64,000 nt of DNA. Source: JBJXHC01 sp046160825 (lineage in GTDB: Bacteria; Bacteroidota; Ignavibacteria; UBA10030; UBA6906). Below the pieces are notes generated by a model. That model did not search any database, was not told the origin of the DNA, and was given only the letters and a program-made list of their open reading frames with translations. Position 1 is the stretch's first letter. The number at the start of each line of letters is the position of its first letter. This document shows positions 9,276-18,003 of the stretch, piece after piece. The position numbers and the translations under genes are program-made. The stretch lies in the NCBI GenBank assembly GCA_046160825.1, contig JBJXHC010000038.1, positions 1 to 64,000 on the forward strand, in the 5' to 3' direction.

Positions 9276-10346
9276 ATGCCAAAGAAAACTCCGCCGCGGG
9301 GTACACCGTCCCGCAAGAAGCAACACGTAGAACTTACGGTGACAAAAGATGTACGTTTCCAACGAAAAACCACAGGGCTGGCCGATCTGGAGTTTGTGCA
9401 TAACGCGCTGCCAGAGATTGACCTCGCCGAACTCGATACTTCCACCAGGTTCTTATCCCACACAATCAGCCTCCCCTTCATGGTTTCATGCATGACGGGC
9501 GGATATCCCGATGCACTGCGAATCAACCGGCAACTTGCCGAGATATGCGAAGAACTTGTCATCCCCATGGGGGTGGGAAGTCAGCGTCAGGCACTTGAGG
9601 ATTCCAGGTACCATCGTACGTTCAGTATTGTTCGCGAGGCAGCGCCCTCCATTCCGATCGTCGGAAATATTGGTGCAAGTGAAGTCGCTCATCTCACGTC
9701 GCCGGTCTCCATCCAACGACTTGTTGATTTGATTCGGGCCGATGCGTTCGCAGTACACCTCAACCCGCTGCAGGAATTTCTGCAACCGGAGGGGTCGACG
9801 AAATTCTCTGGAGTCCTTAAAGGTATCGAGCAACTGGTAAAGGGCCTGAATGTTCCTGTGATCGTCAAGGAGATTGGTGCGGGACTTTCCGCTGAAGTCT
9901 CGGAGCGGCTTTACAATGCCGGCGTCCGATATATCGACGTCGCCGGTGCAGGCGGAACGAGCTGGGCTGGCGTTGAAATACTCAGGAGTAAGAATCGGGA
10001 TTTCGCCCGGTCCTTTTGGGATTGGGGAATTCCCACGGCACATGCCGTGCGTGAGACCGCCCGCCTGAAGACCGACTCACGCACATTCACCCTCATCGCA
10101 TCCGGAGGAATTGAGAACGGACTGGACGTGGCAAAATGTATCGCATTGGGGGCTGATATGTGTTCTGCGGCGCGACCGGTGTTACAGACATTGATGCTGC
10201 ATGGCAAGAAAGCCGCCCTTCTCCTCATCGGTCAATGGACGCAGGAATTACGAGGCGCAATGTTCCTGACGGGTTCAAAAAACATTGCCGCACTCCAGCG
10301 CGCTCCACTCGTGACCTACAGGCCGCATGCACGCATCTCAATTTGA
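9276..10346 (+). CDS. fni: type 2 isopentenyl-diphosphate delta-isomerase (FMN-dependent)
   Basis: 356 residues. Interconverts isopentenyl and dimethylallyl diphosphate, the building blocks of isoprenoids. The TIM-barrel FMN enzyme is recognised by SCMTGG, MGVGSQRQAL, VGNIGASE, VHLNPLQE, IVKEIGAGLS, DVAGAGGTSW and ASGGIENGLDVAK. The ATG at 9276 (MPKKTPPRGTPSRKKQHVEL) is chosen because homology begins near residue 14 and the longer frame encodes a non-conserved leader. Its last 20 bases overlap the next gene, indicating translational coupling to polyprenyl synthesis. Confidence 0.93.
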   Translation: MPKKTPPRGTPSRKKQHVELTVTKDVRFQRKTTGLADLEFVHNALPEIDLAELDTSTRFLSHTISLPFMVSCMTGGYPDALRINRQLAEICEELVIPMGVGSQRQALEDSRYHRTFSIVREAAPSIPIVGNIGASEVAHLTSPVSIQRLVDLIRADAFAVHLNPLQEFLQPEGSTKFSGVLKGIEQLVKGLNVPVIVKEIGAGLSAEVSERLYNAGVRYIDVAGAGGTSWAGVEILRSKNRDFARSFWDWGIPTAHAVRETARLKTDSRTFTLIASGGIENGLDVAKCIALGADMCSAARPVLQTLMLHGKKAALLLIGQWTQELRGAMFLTGSKNIAALQRAPLVTYRPHARISI

Positions 10347-11334
10347 ACGCCGATATCAGACTCTTCGCTGGTTAGTCGACAAACGGGTCGCACGGCTTGC
10401 AGGAAAGTGGGAATCCAGCGACATTGAAAAGGGATGCCGGTATGTCCTCCGCGCGCGCGGCAAACGCGTCCGCGCGATACTTCTGCTTCTTTCATGCGAA
10501 GCAGTGGGTGGACATGCACGGAACGCTGTCGATGCCGGCGCGGCCGTTGAGGCGATGCATAATTTCACTCTTGTCCACGATGACATCATGGACAACGCGG
10601 ATGCGAGAAGGGGACGCCCCACCGTTCATCGCAAGTGGGATGCAAATACCGCCTTGCTCGTGGGCGATGTGCTGCTCGGACTCGCGTACAAAAGTGTGGG
10701 AAAAACTGATTCAAACAATCTCCGGAAAATCATTTCCCTTTTTACCGAGGGATTGCTTGAAGTATGTGAGGGACAGGCCTTGGATCTGGAGTTTGAACGA
10801 CGGGGCTCCGTCTCCCTTGATGAATACTTCGTTATGATTGAAAAGAAAACAGCACGGCTCATCTCGATGTCCACGGAGTTGGGTGGCTTGCTTGGCAACG
10901 GTACCGCCCAGCAAGTGAAACAATTGTACAAGTTTGGTCGTCATCTCGGACGGGCATTTCAACTGCAGGATGACCTGCTGGACGTCGCGGCCGACGAAAA
11001 GAAGTTCGGCAAGACCATCGGCGGCGATATCATCGAAGGCAAGAAGACCTTCCTGCTACTCACGGCATGGAAACGAGCGGTCGGAGGCGACAAGAGATTT
11101 CTCGGGAGCATCATGCAACCAAAGCAAGCATCGCTGTTATCCTCAATTGCAAAACAAAAGAGAATCGCGACGGTCACAGCACTCTATGAAAAATATGGGG
11201 TGATGGGTGAAGCGAGAAAACAAATTGCCCGGGAGACTGATGCAGCAGTACGGGCGCTTGCCAAACTTCCACACAACCGGGCAACCAGAATGCTCGGATG
11301 GTTCTCAGACGTTCTTCTGCACAGGACTGCCTGA
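10327..11334 (+). CDS. polyprenyl diphosphate synthase (IspA/IspB family)
   Basis: 335 residues. Head-to-tail condensation of IPP onto an allylic diphosphate to give a trans-polyprenyl chain. The first aspartate-rich motif is DDIMD at 85-89 (LVHDDIMDNADARRG) and the second is DDLLD at ~215-219 (FQLQDDLLDVAADEKKFGK). GKRVRA is the substrate-binding loop near residue 45. Chain length (C15 to C40) cannot be told reliably. The start overlaps fni by 20 nt, and a PTS HPr gene begins 2 nt after its stop codon. Confidence 0.92.
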   Translation: MHASQFERRYQTLRWLVDKRVARLAGKWESSDIEKGCRYVLRARGKRVRAILLLLSCEAVGGHARNAVDAGAAVEAMHNFTLVHDDIMDNADARRGRPTVHRKWDANTALLVGDVLLGLAYKSVGKTDSNNLRKIISLFTEGLLEVCEGQALDLEFERRGSVSLDEYFVMIEKKTARLISMSTELGGLLGNGTAQQVKQLYKFGRHLGRAFQLQDDLLDVAADEKKFGKTIGGDIIEGKKTFLLLTAWKRAVGGDKRFLGSIMQPKQASLLSSIAKQKRIATVTALYEKYGVMGEARKQIARETDAAVRALAKLPHNRATRMLGWFSDVLLHRTA

Positions 11335-11336
11335 CG

Positions 11337-11603
11337 GTGATTGAACGCGATGTGACCATACGGAATAGAGCAGGACTGCATACAAGACCGGCGGCAACAC
11401 TTGTCAAGACAGCCGCGCGGTTCAAGGCGGAGTTCTTCATTCAAAAAGACGGGTTCGAGATCAACGGCAAAAGTATTATCGGTGTTATGACTCTGGCTGC
11501 GGAACAGGGTTCCACGCTTCACCTCACGTTTGACGGTCCCGATGAGGAGGAAGCGGCAACAGCCGTGGTTGACCTATTTGAGCGCGGGTTCGACGAACAA
11601 TGA
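11337..11603 (+). CDS. ptsH: HPr phosphocarrier protein
   Basis: 88 residues from a GTG at 11337, two bases after the preceding stop. This start puts the phosphorylated histidine at exactly H15 (RNRAGLHTRPAA) and the regulatory serine at S46 (NGKSIIGVM), the canonical HPr numbering, and is preferred over an ATG 39 nt upstream. HPr accepts phosphate from enzyme I. Its stop overlaps the ptsI start (ATGA). The S46 site is kept, but no HPr kinase or enzyme II gene is in the window, so a regulatory role is possible. Confidence 0.93.
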   Translation: MIERDVTIRNRAGLHTRPAATLVKTAARFKAEFFIQKDGFEINGKSIIGVMTLAAEQGSTLHLTFDGPDEEEAATAVVDLFERGFDEQ

Positions 11604-13369
11604 GCGAAACAACAACAGCAGTCGAGACACAGGAAATTATTCTCAAGGGCATCCCCGCTGCGCCGGGCATTGCCATGGGTCCTGCGTACCTCTACAGCAA
11701 ACAAGTCCCGCTTGTGAAGCTCAAGGAGATTGCCCCACCAGAAGTCGAGGCAGAAATCGAACGCCTGCGCGCATCAGTCCTGCGCGCCGAAAAAGAACTC
11801 CAGAAGATTCTCTCGTTCGCTGAACAGAAACTCGGAACCCAGAGTGCCCGGATCTTCGAAGCCCAGATCATGATCCTGAACGATCAAATCCTGATGGATG
11901 CAATTGAACGACGGATCCGGACAGAATTGAAGAACTCTGAATATCTCGTCATGGACGAGATCAACAAGTACAAACGTATCATGCTGGAGGCTCCGGGTGA
12001 GTATATGCATGAACGGGCACACGACCTTGATGACGTGATGAACCGTATCATCCGCAATATTCAAGACCAGAAGTTGTTCTCGCGGCTCACTGGGGAGTCC
12101 ATTATCGTCTCCGAATCCCTCACACCTGCCGACACTGTTATTTTCAGCCGCAACCAGATTCTCGGATATGCAACGGACTTCGGCGGCACCACATCGCACG
12201 CCGCGCTGCTTTCCCGTTCACTCAAGATTCCTGCGGTCGTCGCACTCCACTCCGTGACAAAGCAAATTCGTACAGGCGATTTTCTCGCCGTGGATGGCTA
12301 CGGAGGCATTGTCGCCGTGAACCCGACGGAAGAGACGATCCAGAGAATGAAACGGAAGCAGCAACGCTTCAAGGATTTTGAGCAGGACCTCGTCTCCATT
12401 TCCGGACTCGCGGCTGAAACACTTGACCATCGTCAGGTCGAGCTTTCGGCAAATATCGAATTCGAAGACGAGACCGATTTTGCGCTTGAGCAAGGTTCCG
12501 CAGGAATCGGGCTCTATCGCACCGAAGGACAACTCATGGGCCGCAACACATTTCCCTCTGAGGATGAGCAATATGCAGAGTACAGAAATGTGGCTGAACG
12601 TATCCATCCCCACCCTGTCCTCTTTCGGACGTTCGATATTGGCGGGGATAAGATATCGCCGGATGCGCTGCATGAGGAGAATCCGTTCCTCGGCTGGCGC
12701 GGTATTCGCATTTCTCTCGACAGACCCGACGCTTTTCTGGCCCAATTGCGGGCGCTCCTGAGAGCGAGCACAAAGAAGAATGTCCGCATCATGTTCCCCA
12801 TGATCTCCAGTGTGCAGGAAGTCCGGCGGGCAAAGGAACTTCTCGGACAAGCCAAGAAGGAATTGACAGCGAAAAATCTCCCCTTCGATCCCAATATCCA
12901 CATCGGTGTGATGATTGAAGTCCCCTCCGCTGCACTCCTCGCCGAAGAGATCGCCAGGGAAGTGGACTTCCTCAGCATCGGAACGAATGATTTGATTCAG
13001 TACGTTCTTGCCGTGGACCGCGGGAACGCGGCGGTTGCCTCGCTTTACCAGGAATTCAATCCTGCCGTCGTCCGACTCATCAAGTCTGTGATTACCGCGG
13101 GACATAAGCACAATAAATGGGTGGGTATGTGCGGCGAGATGGCTGGTGACCCACTTGCAACCGTGCTGTTGGTGGGAATGGGATTGGACGAGTTCAGCGT
13201 GGTCCCCACCATCCTGCCGGAGATCAAGAAAATTATTCGATCCATCAAATTCAAGGAAGCGAAACGGATCGCGGACAAAGCACTGACGTTCTCCACTGAA
13301 GACGAAATCAAAGCGTACCTTGCAGAATTCGTAAAGAGCAAGCTCCCTGACATTCCCATCGAAGCATAA
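11600..13369 (+). CDS. ptsI: phosphoenolpyruvate-protein phosphotransferase (PTS enzyme I)
   Basis: 589 residues. Autophosphorylates with PEP and passes phosphate to HPr. The N-terminal PEP-utiliser part has ILKGIPAAPGIAMGPAYLY, the helical HPr-binding region spans ~40-160, and the active-site histidine is H200 in GGTTSHAALLSRS. The TIM-barrel PEP-binding half carries GIGLYRTE, FRTFDIGGDK, GTNDLIQYVLAVDR and the C-terminal cysteine in GMCGEMAGD. Length and order match classical enzyme I. The start codon overlaps the ptsH stop by four bases. Confidence 0.96.
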   Translation: MSETTTAVETQEIILKGIPAAPGIAMGPAYLYSKQVPLVKLKEIAPPEVEAEIERLRASVLRAEKELQKILSFAEQKLGTQSARIFEAQIMILNDQILMDAIERRIRTELKNSEYLVMDEINKYKRIMLEAPGEYMHERAHDLDDVMNRIIRNIQDQKLFSRLTGESIIVSESLTPADTVIFSRNQILGYATDFGGTTSHAALLSRSLKIPAVVALHSVTKQIRTGDFLAVDGYGGIVAVNPTEETIQRMKRKQQRFKDFEQDLVSISGLAAETLDHRQVELSANIEFEDETDFALEQGSAGIGLYRTEGQLMGRNTFPSEDEQYAEYRNVAERIHPHPVLFRTFDIGGDKISPDALHEENPFLGWRGIRISLDRPDAFLAQLRALLRASTKKNVRIMFPMISSVQEVRRAKELLGQAKKELTAKNLPFDPNIHIGVMIEVPSAALLAEEIAREVDFLSIGTNDLIQYVLAVDRGNAAVASLYQEFNPAVVRLIKSVITAGHKHNKWVGMCGEMAGDPLATVLLVGMGLDEFSVVPTILPEIKKIIRSIKFKEAKRIADKALTFSTEDEIKAYLAEFVKSKLPDIPIEA

Positions 13370-13392
13370 TGTAAATCAACAGAAGGACCACC

Positions 13393-14442
13393 ATGACGTT
13401 TGAAGAAATCTTTGCGGTCGATGTTTCCAACATGTACAATCTCATCAAGCAATTCCCCCAGCAGGTACGGGAAGCCGTGGCAATTGGCAATGCGGCCAGC
13501 ATCAAAGTAAAATCAAAAGGAATTGAGAACATCGTGCTGTGCGGGCTCGGCGGCTCGGCGATCGGGGGCGACTTGTTGAAAAGTTATCTCGCCGGAGAGC
13601 TCACCGTCCCCTTCATCGTCAACCGGAGTTACACGTTGCCGAAGTTTGTCGGATCGAAGACGCTGGTGATTGTCTCCAGCTATTCCGGCAATACGGAAGA
13701 GACGAACGCTGCACACCGCGAGGCTATCAAGCGCCGGGCAAAAATTCTCTGTATCTCCTCCAACGGCACCACAGGGAAACTCGCGAAAGCAAAACGTACA
13801 CCGCTTATCACAATCCCGGGCGGTCTTCCTCCTCGCGCTGCCTTGGGATATTCCTTCTTTCCTCTTCTCATCGCGTTGAGTAAGATGGGATTTATCAAGA
13901 ACAAGGCGAGGGACATTCGCGAGACTATCACATTGCTGGAGGAAAAGTCCACCGATTATGGCACACCTGACGAATTGACCAACAATGCGCTTCAACTCGC
14001 CGCGCAGTTGCGCGGACGCCTTGGCGTCATTTATACATCCACTGAGCGGCTCGATGCGGTGAATACGCGTTGGCGGGGACAGGTAGCCGAAAATGCAAAG
14101 TCGCTGCTCTTCGGGCATGTACTGCCGGAAATGAACCACAACGAGCTTGTCGGCTGGAAGGTACTGGGCGATCTGATGAGCGAGACCCAAGTGTTATTTC
14201 TCCGCGACAAGGATGACCACAAACGTATTGCTTACCGCATGGACATCACGAAACAGATCATCGGTGAGCACACGGAGCGCATGACCGATGTATGGAGCGA
14301 AGGAACGACGCTTCTGGCGCGCATGTTCTCGCTTGTGTATCTTGGTGACTGGGTAAGCTACTATCTGGCCATACTCCATCAACAAGACCCGATGCCCGTT
14401 GCGGTAATTGATCACTTAAAGAATGAATTGGGGAAAATATGA
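13393..14442 (+). CDS. bifunctional phosphoglucose/phosphomannose isomerase
   Basis: 349 residues with AGAAGGA before the ATG. SIS-domain isomerase interconverting glucose-6-P or mannose-6-P with fructose-6-P. The first SIS domain starts CGLGGSAIGGD at ~50-60 with SYSGNTEET following; the second has the family pattern PEMNHNELVGWK. Its length (about 350) and features fit the archaeal/bacterial bifunctional PGI/PMI family rather than the larger glycolytic Pgi. It sits 23 bp after ptsI and is probably co-transcribed with it. Confidence 0.9.
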   Translation: MTFEEIFAVDVSNMYNLIKQFPQQVREAVAIGNAASIKVKSKGIENIVLCGLGGSAIGGDLLKSYLAGELTVPFIVNRSYTLPKFVGSKTLVIVSSYSGNTEETNAAHREAIKRRAKILCISSNGTTGKLAKAKRTPLITIPGGLPPRAALGYSFFPLLIALSKMGFIKNKARDIRETITLLEEKSTDYGTPDELTNNALQLAAQLRGRLGVIYTSTERLDAVNTRWRGQVAENAKSLLFGHVLPEMNHNELVGWKVLGDLMSETQVLFLRDKDDHKRIAYRMDITKQIIGEHTERMTDVWSEGTTLLARMFSLVYLGDWVSYYLAILHQQDPMPVAVIDHLKNELGKI

Positions 14443-14473
14443 CTCTCGGTAATCTCAAATCCTCAAGCATCCT

Positions 14474-14575
14474 ATGAACATATCCCGCGAACATAAAATC
14501 GCCATCGTTGTCGGCGTAGTCCTCTTTGTTGTTCTTGTGTGGGTAAACATCTTCCGCGATGGAACCTCGTGGTAA
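14474..14575 (+). CDS. putative 33-residue single-pass membrane peptide
   Basis: A short frame beginning MNISREHKIAIVVGVVLFVV and ending in a polar tail (FRDGTSW) after an uninterrupted hydrophobic stretch of about 18 residues, so it would span the inner membrane once. There is no strong Shine-Dalgarno site. However, a 12-codon frame (14439-14477) starts on the ATGA of the isomerase stop codon and ends in an ATGA that contains this ATG, so coupling from the upstream gene is possible. No family is recognised. Confidence 0.4.
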   Translation: MNISREHKIAIVVGVVLFVVLVWVNIFRDGTSW

Positions 14576-14722
14576 CCCATTGGACGCTATTGCTAATGCC
14601 TGAGTTCTTTTGTATCCTGCCATCGTATTAATATGCTCCTCATTCATCACTGCTCCACCCGGTGAGCTTCAATCCGTTCGTACAACTCACCGGACATCTC
14701 ATCATCATCGCAGGAGGAAAAA

Positions 14723-15010
14723 ATGGAGAACATTTTGCCATTAATCATCCAACTGATCAGCGGCGCAGTTGGAGGAAACGTTGTTGGCAGCCTGGCAAAG
14801 AACCTGAACCTCGGAACGGTCGGGAATTCAATTGCGGGGATTGTCGGAGGAGGTCTCGGGGGTCAGATTTTGGGCATGCTCGGCACCGGCATGGAAACCG
14901 GCGGCGGAATGGATGCCGGGAGTATCATCGGCAGCATTGCATCGGGCGGTGTCGGGGGCGGCATTGTGATGGCGATAGTCGGAGTTATCAAGAAAGCAAT
15001 GGCGAAATAA
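14723..15010 (+). CDS. small glycine-rich membrane protein
   Basis: 95 residues with an excellent ribosome binding site (AGGAGG). Begins MENILPLIIQLISGAVGGNV and continues with alternating glycine-rich and hydrophobic segments (VGGGLGGQILGMLGTG; GGVGGGIVMAIVGVIKKAMA), ending in lysines. It looks like a small inner-membrane or membrane-associated protein; similar glycine-zipper-like proteins are widespread but without known function. A strong hairpin follows its stop codon. Confidence 0.7.
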   Translation: MENILPLIIQLISGAVGGNVVGSLAKNLNLGTVGNSIAGIVGGGLGGQILGMLGTGMETGGGMDAGSIIGSIASGGVGGGIVMAIVGVIKKAMAK

Positions 15011-15023
15011 ATAGTTGACTTAT

Positions 15024-15050
15024 GTGGACGGGACGACCTGTCCCGTCCAC
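15024..15050. terminator. strong hairpin, possible terminator
   Basis: Perfect 11-bp stem GTGGACGGGAC / GTCCCGTCCAC around a 5-nt loop, 13 bp after the glycine-rich gene. No T-run follows, so it may stabilise the mRNA end or need a factor. Confidence 0.55.
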
Positions 15051-15089
15051 AGTCAGTTGCAGCCACAGGTTTGATCCCACCACCGCACC

Positions 15090-15118
15090 TTGCAACTTCG
15101 CTCCATTCTCCCTATACT
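15090..15118 (+). promoter_or_regulatory. sigma-70-like promoter of the envelope operon
   Basis: TTGCAA (15090-15095), 17 bases, TATACT (15113-15118). Transcription would start near 15125, after the earliest in-frame ATG codons (15090 and 15123), which supports the signal-peptide start at 15183 for the next gene. Confidence 0.6.
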
Positions 15119-15182
15119 TTCAATGAGCCACCATCCTCACCATCTCCACGCCGTACTCCGAACAGTGATTGACGGGACTGTG

Positions 15183-18002
15183 ATGCGTCGTTTCCGAGTG
15201 CTGTCTATTTCCATCCTTCTTCTCATCTGTGGGTCCACCACCGTCGCGCAATTCTTCTATTTTGGCCGTAACAAAGTCCAGTACACCGATTTTGACTGGC
15301 ACGTCCTCAAGACCGAACACTTCGACATCTATTATTATCCTGAGATGAAAGACCTTGCCGAGCGCGGGGCGTTTTTTGCCGAGGAGGCGTACAAGGAACT
15401 CGAGACAAAATTCAACCATTCGCTCAACAACCGCGTCCCTCTCATTTTTTATAGCTCGCACCTTCACTTCCAGCAGACCAATACCACGGGCGGTTTCATC
15501 CCGGAAGGTGTTGGGGGATTTTTTGAATTCCTGAAGGGCCGGGTCGTCATCCCATCCGACGGTTCCACCTACCAATTCCGACACGTCATCCGGCATGAGA
15601 TGGTGCATGTGTTCATGCACAGCAAGATTGCGCGCGTCCTTATCGATCATCGCAAGACGCAGGATCGCTTTCCGCCGCTCTGGTTCACCGAGGGGCTCGC
15701 CGAATACTGGTCCACCGATTGGGACACACAAGCGGAAATGGTGATGCGCGATGCTGTGCTCAGCGATATTATCGTCGGCCTCGATGACATGGATCGCATC
15801 TACGGATCGTTCCTGATGTACAAAGAAGGACAGGCTGTCCTCGAATATATCGGCAAGACGTATGGTGAGGAAAAGATTCTCCTGCTGATGGAGAATTTCT
15901 GGAAGGTGAGCTCGTTCAGTGAGGTCTTCAAAATTACACTCGGGAAGAACTACAAAGAATTTGACGAAGAGTGGCTCTACGCACTCAAGAAAAAATACTA
16001 TCCCCTTCTTGCCACCTACGACTCGCCGAGTAGCGTCACGGTCAATGTCGTAAAGGAAGGGTTCAACGCGAAACCTGTGGTGTTCGAGCACGATTCCACC
16101 CGCGACGTGTATTTCATCGGCAACCAGACCGGGTACACGGGCATCTATAAAAAATCGTTGGACGACGAGAAACCGGATGCTTCCGCCACTAACGTTGTAC
16201 AAGGTGAGAAGTCGGATGAGTTTGAGGCGTTCCATCCATTCCGTACCCGTATGGATATTTCCAAAGATGGCGTGCTCGCATTCACGACGAAGAGCGGCGA
16301 GAGTGATGTTCTGCACTTATATAATCTGTTCAACGAGAAAATTATTGAGACCTTCCGTTTTCGCGAACTCGTCAGCATCGGGTCAACGTCGTGGTCACCA
16401 GACGGGAAGCACGTTGCGTTTGCTTCGATTAACAAGAGCGGCAATAACGATTTGTATATCCTGAATACCGAAACCCATGATCTCCGCAAACTCACCAACG
16501 ATTATTATGACGACCGTGACCCGGCATGGTCGCCACGCGGCGACCAGATTGCCTTCAGCTCCGACCGGACGCCATACGGCAAGAAAGGCAAGTACAGTCT
16601 TTTTCTTTTTGATATCGAGTCGGGAACAATCACCTATCTCACATACGGAAACGAAAGCTCAGGCTCACCGGCATGGTCTAAAGATGGAAGCAAACTCGCT
16701 TTCACATGCGATGCAGACGGCGCACAAAATATCTGGATGATGAATATGCGTGATTCGGTGCTGGCCATGCGTTCCATGACCAAGGTAACGCATTTCACCA
16801 CTGCTGCCTTCGATCCGACCTGGACAAAAGACGGCGATCTCGTGTTCGCTGCGTTTGAAGGGTTCAGTTTCCAGATTCGAATGCTGAAAAATATCGAGTC
16901 TACATTTGACAGCGCGCGCACCGTCCGGATGATCGATCTCTACAAGGAAAAGCCCTGGGAGAGCAAGTCCATTGCCGGCGTTTCAGAGGTCAAGACATTC
17001 AAGTACCAAGGCGACTACAGTCTTGATATCGCACAGAGCGCGATTTCCACCGATCCGGTTTTCGGAACATCTGGAGGGGCGTTCGTTGCGTTGAGCGATT
17101 TGCTGGGCAACGATCAATACTATTTCCTGCTCTACAATACCGCGCAATCGCAGGACGAGCTTCTTTCCAGTTTCAATATCGCCATCTCACGCGTCTCACT
17201 AAGCCAGCGCACAAACTATGCTTATGGCATCTACCGGTTCAGCGGGCGGCGCTACGACCTGACGGACAAGGACGAATTTTATTATGAGCGAGTATTCGGC
17301 GGATACCTCGCACTCAGCTATCCACTGACAAAATTCCAGCGCATAGAAACCTCCGTCAGTCTAAGCAACTCCAACAAGGACGTGGACTTCATTATTGAAG
17401 ACCGGAAGGCATTGCTTCTATCCAACTCTGTCTCGTTCACACACGATAATTCGCTCTGGGGTCCAAGCGGACCGTTGGATGGCAGCAGGTTCAACCTGAC
17501 GCTCGCCTTCACGTCGGACATTCAATACTCGAACGTCAATTACTACACGGCGATCATCGACTACCGTCATTATTTCAGACTCTCGCAACGCAGCACTTTT
17601 GCCTCGCGTGCTTGGCTCTTTTACAATGACGGCAAGGAATCGCGCCGATTCGTGATGGGTGGGAGTTGGGATTTACGCGGCTTCCCACGGTGGTCGATTC
17701 GCGGTGAAAAACTCTGGTTGACAAGTCAGGAACTCCGCTTCCCATTCATCGATCAACTCGCGATCCGGTTTCCATTTGTCGGGTTGAGTTTCTGGTCGAT
17801 CCGGGGGGCACTCTTCTTTGATGCGGGAAGTGCATGGGACGACGAGTATTCCGAGACGCTCGGCAGCGTCGGCGGCGGGTTGCGTATGAACCTCGCCGGG
17901 GCATTCGTCCTCCGGTATGATATCGGCAAAAGGATCGAGAATAATTTCAGTACGATCCAAAATGATCTGTTCCATCAATTCTTCTTCGGCTGGGATTTCT
18001 AA
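15183..18002 (+). CDS. outer-membrane fusion: MA-like metalloprotease, TolB/PD40 propeller, Omp85-like barrel
   Basis: 939 residues from the ATG at 15183, which gives a signal peptide (MRRFRVLSISILLLICGSTT, cut near VAQ). Residues ~35-280 are a gluzincin-type peptidase domain with HEMVH at 138-142 and a downstream glutamate in WFTEGLAEYW (170/174). Residues ~380-640 hold at least four PD40/TolB propeller repeats (SWSPDGKHVAF, AWSPRGDQIAF, AWSKDGSKLAF, TWTKDGDLVF). Residues ~690-939 resemble the bacterial surface antigen / BamA barrel, with GGSWDLRGFPRW and a terminal phenylalanine (FFFGWDF). The propeller and protease should be periplasmic. Substrate unknown. Confidence 0.85.
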   Translation: MRRFRVLSISILLLICGSTTVAQFFYFGRNKVQYTDFDWHVLKTEHFDIYYYPEMKDLAERGAFFAEEAYKELETKFNHSLNNRVPLIFYSSHLHFQQTNTTGGFIPEGVGGFFEFLKGRVVIPSDGSTYQFRHVIRHEMVHVFMHSKIARVLIDHRKTQDRFPPLWFTEGLAEYWSTDWDTQAEMVMRDAVLSDIIVGLDDMDRIYGSFLMYKEGQAVLEYIGKTYGEEKILLLMENFWKVSSFSEVFKITLGKNYKEFDEEWLYALKKKYYPLLATYDSPSSVTVNVVKEGFNAKPVVFEHDSTRDVYFIGNQTGYTGIYKKSLDDEKPDASATNVVQGEKSDEFEAFHPFRTRMDISKDGVLAFTTKSGESDVLHLYNLFNEKIIETFRFRELVSIGSTSWSPDGKHVAFASINKSGNNDLYILNTETHDLRKLTNDYYDDRDPAWSPRGDQIAFSSDRTPYGKKGKYSLFLFDIESGTITYLTYGNESSGSPAWSKDGSKLAFTCDADGAQNIWMMNMRDSVLAMRSMTKVTHFTTAAFDPTWTKDGDLVFAAFEGFSFQIRMLKNIESTFDSARTVRMIDLYKEKPWESKSIAGVSEVKTFKYQGDYSLDIAQSAISTDPVFGTSGGAFVALSDLLGNDQYYFLLYNTAQSQDELLSSFNIAISRVSLSQRTNYAYGIYRFSGRRYDLTDKDEFYYERVFGGYLALSYPLTKFQRIETSVSLSNSNKDVDFIIEDRKALLLSNSVSFTHDNSLWGPSGPLDGSRFNLTLAFTSDIQYSNVNYYTAIIDYRHYFRLSQRSTFASRAWLFYNDGKESRRFVMGGSWDLRGFPRWSIRGEKLWLTSQELRFPFIDQLAIRFPFVGLSFWSIRGALFFDAGSAWDDEYSETLGSVGGGLRMNLAGAFVLRYDIGKRIENNFSTIQNDLFHQFFFGWDF

Positions 18003-18003
18003 C

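Noticed and set aside
12218..13111. 297-codon minus-strand frame opposite ptsI
   Set aside because: Codon-structure shadow of a full-length enzyme I; no protein-like features.
15120..16316. 398-codon open frame on the minus strand
   Set aside because: It is the antisense shadow of the metalloprotease-barrel gene, which has a signal peptide, HExxH motif and promoter; the shadow has no ribosome binding site or recognisable domain.
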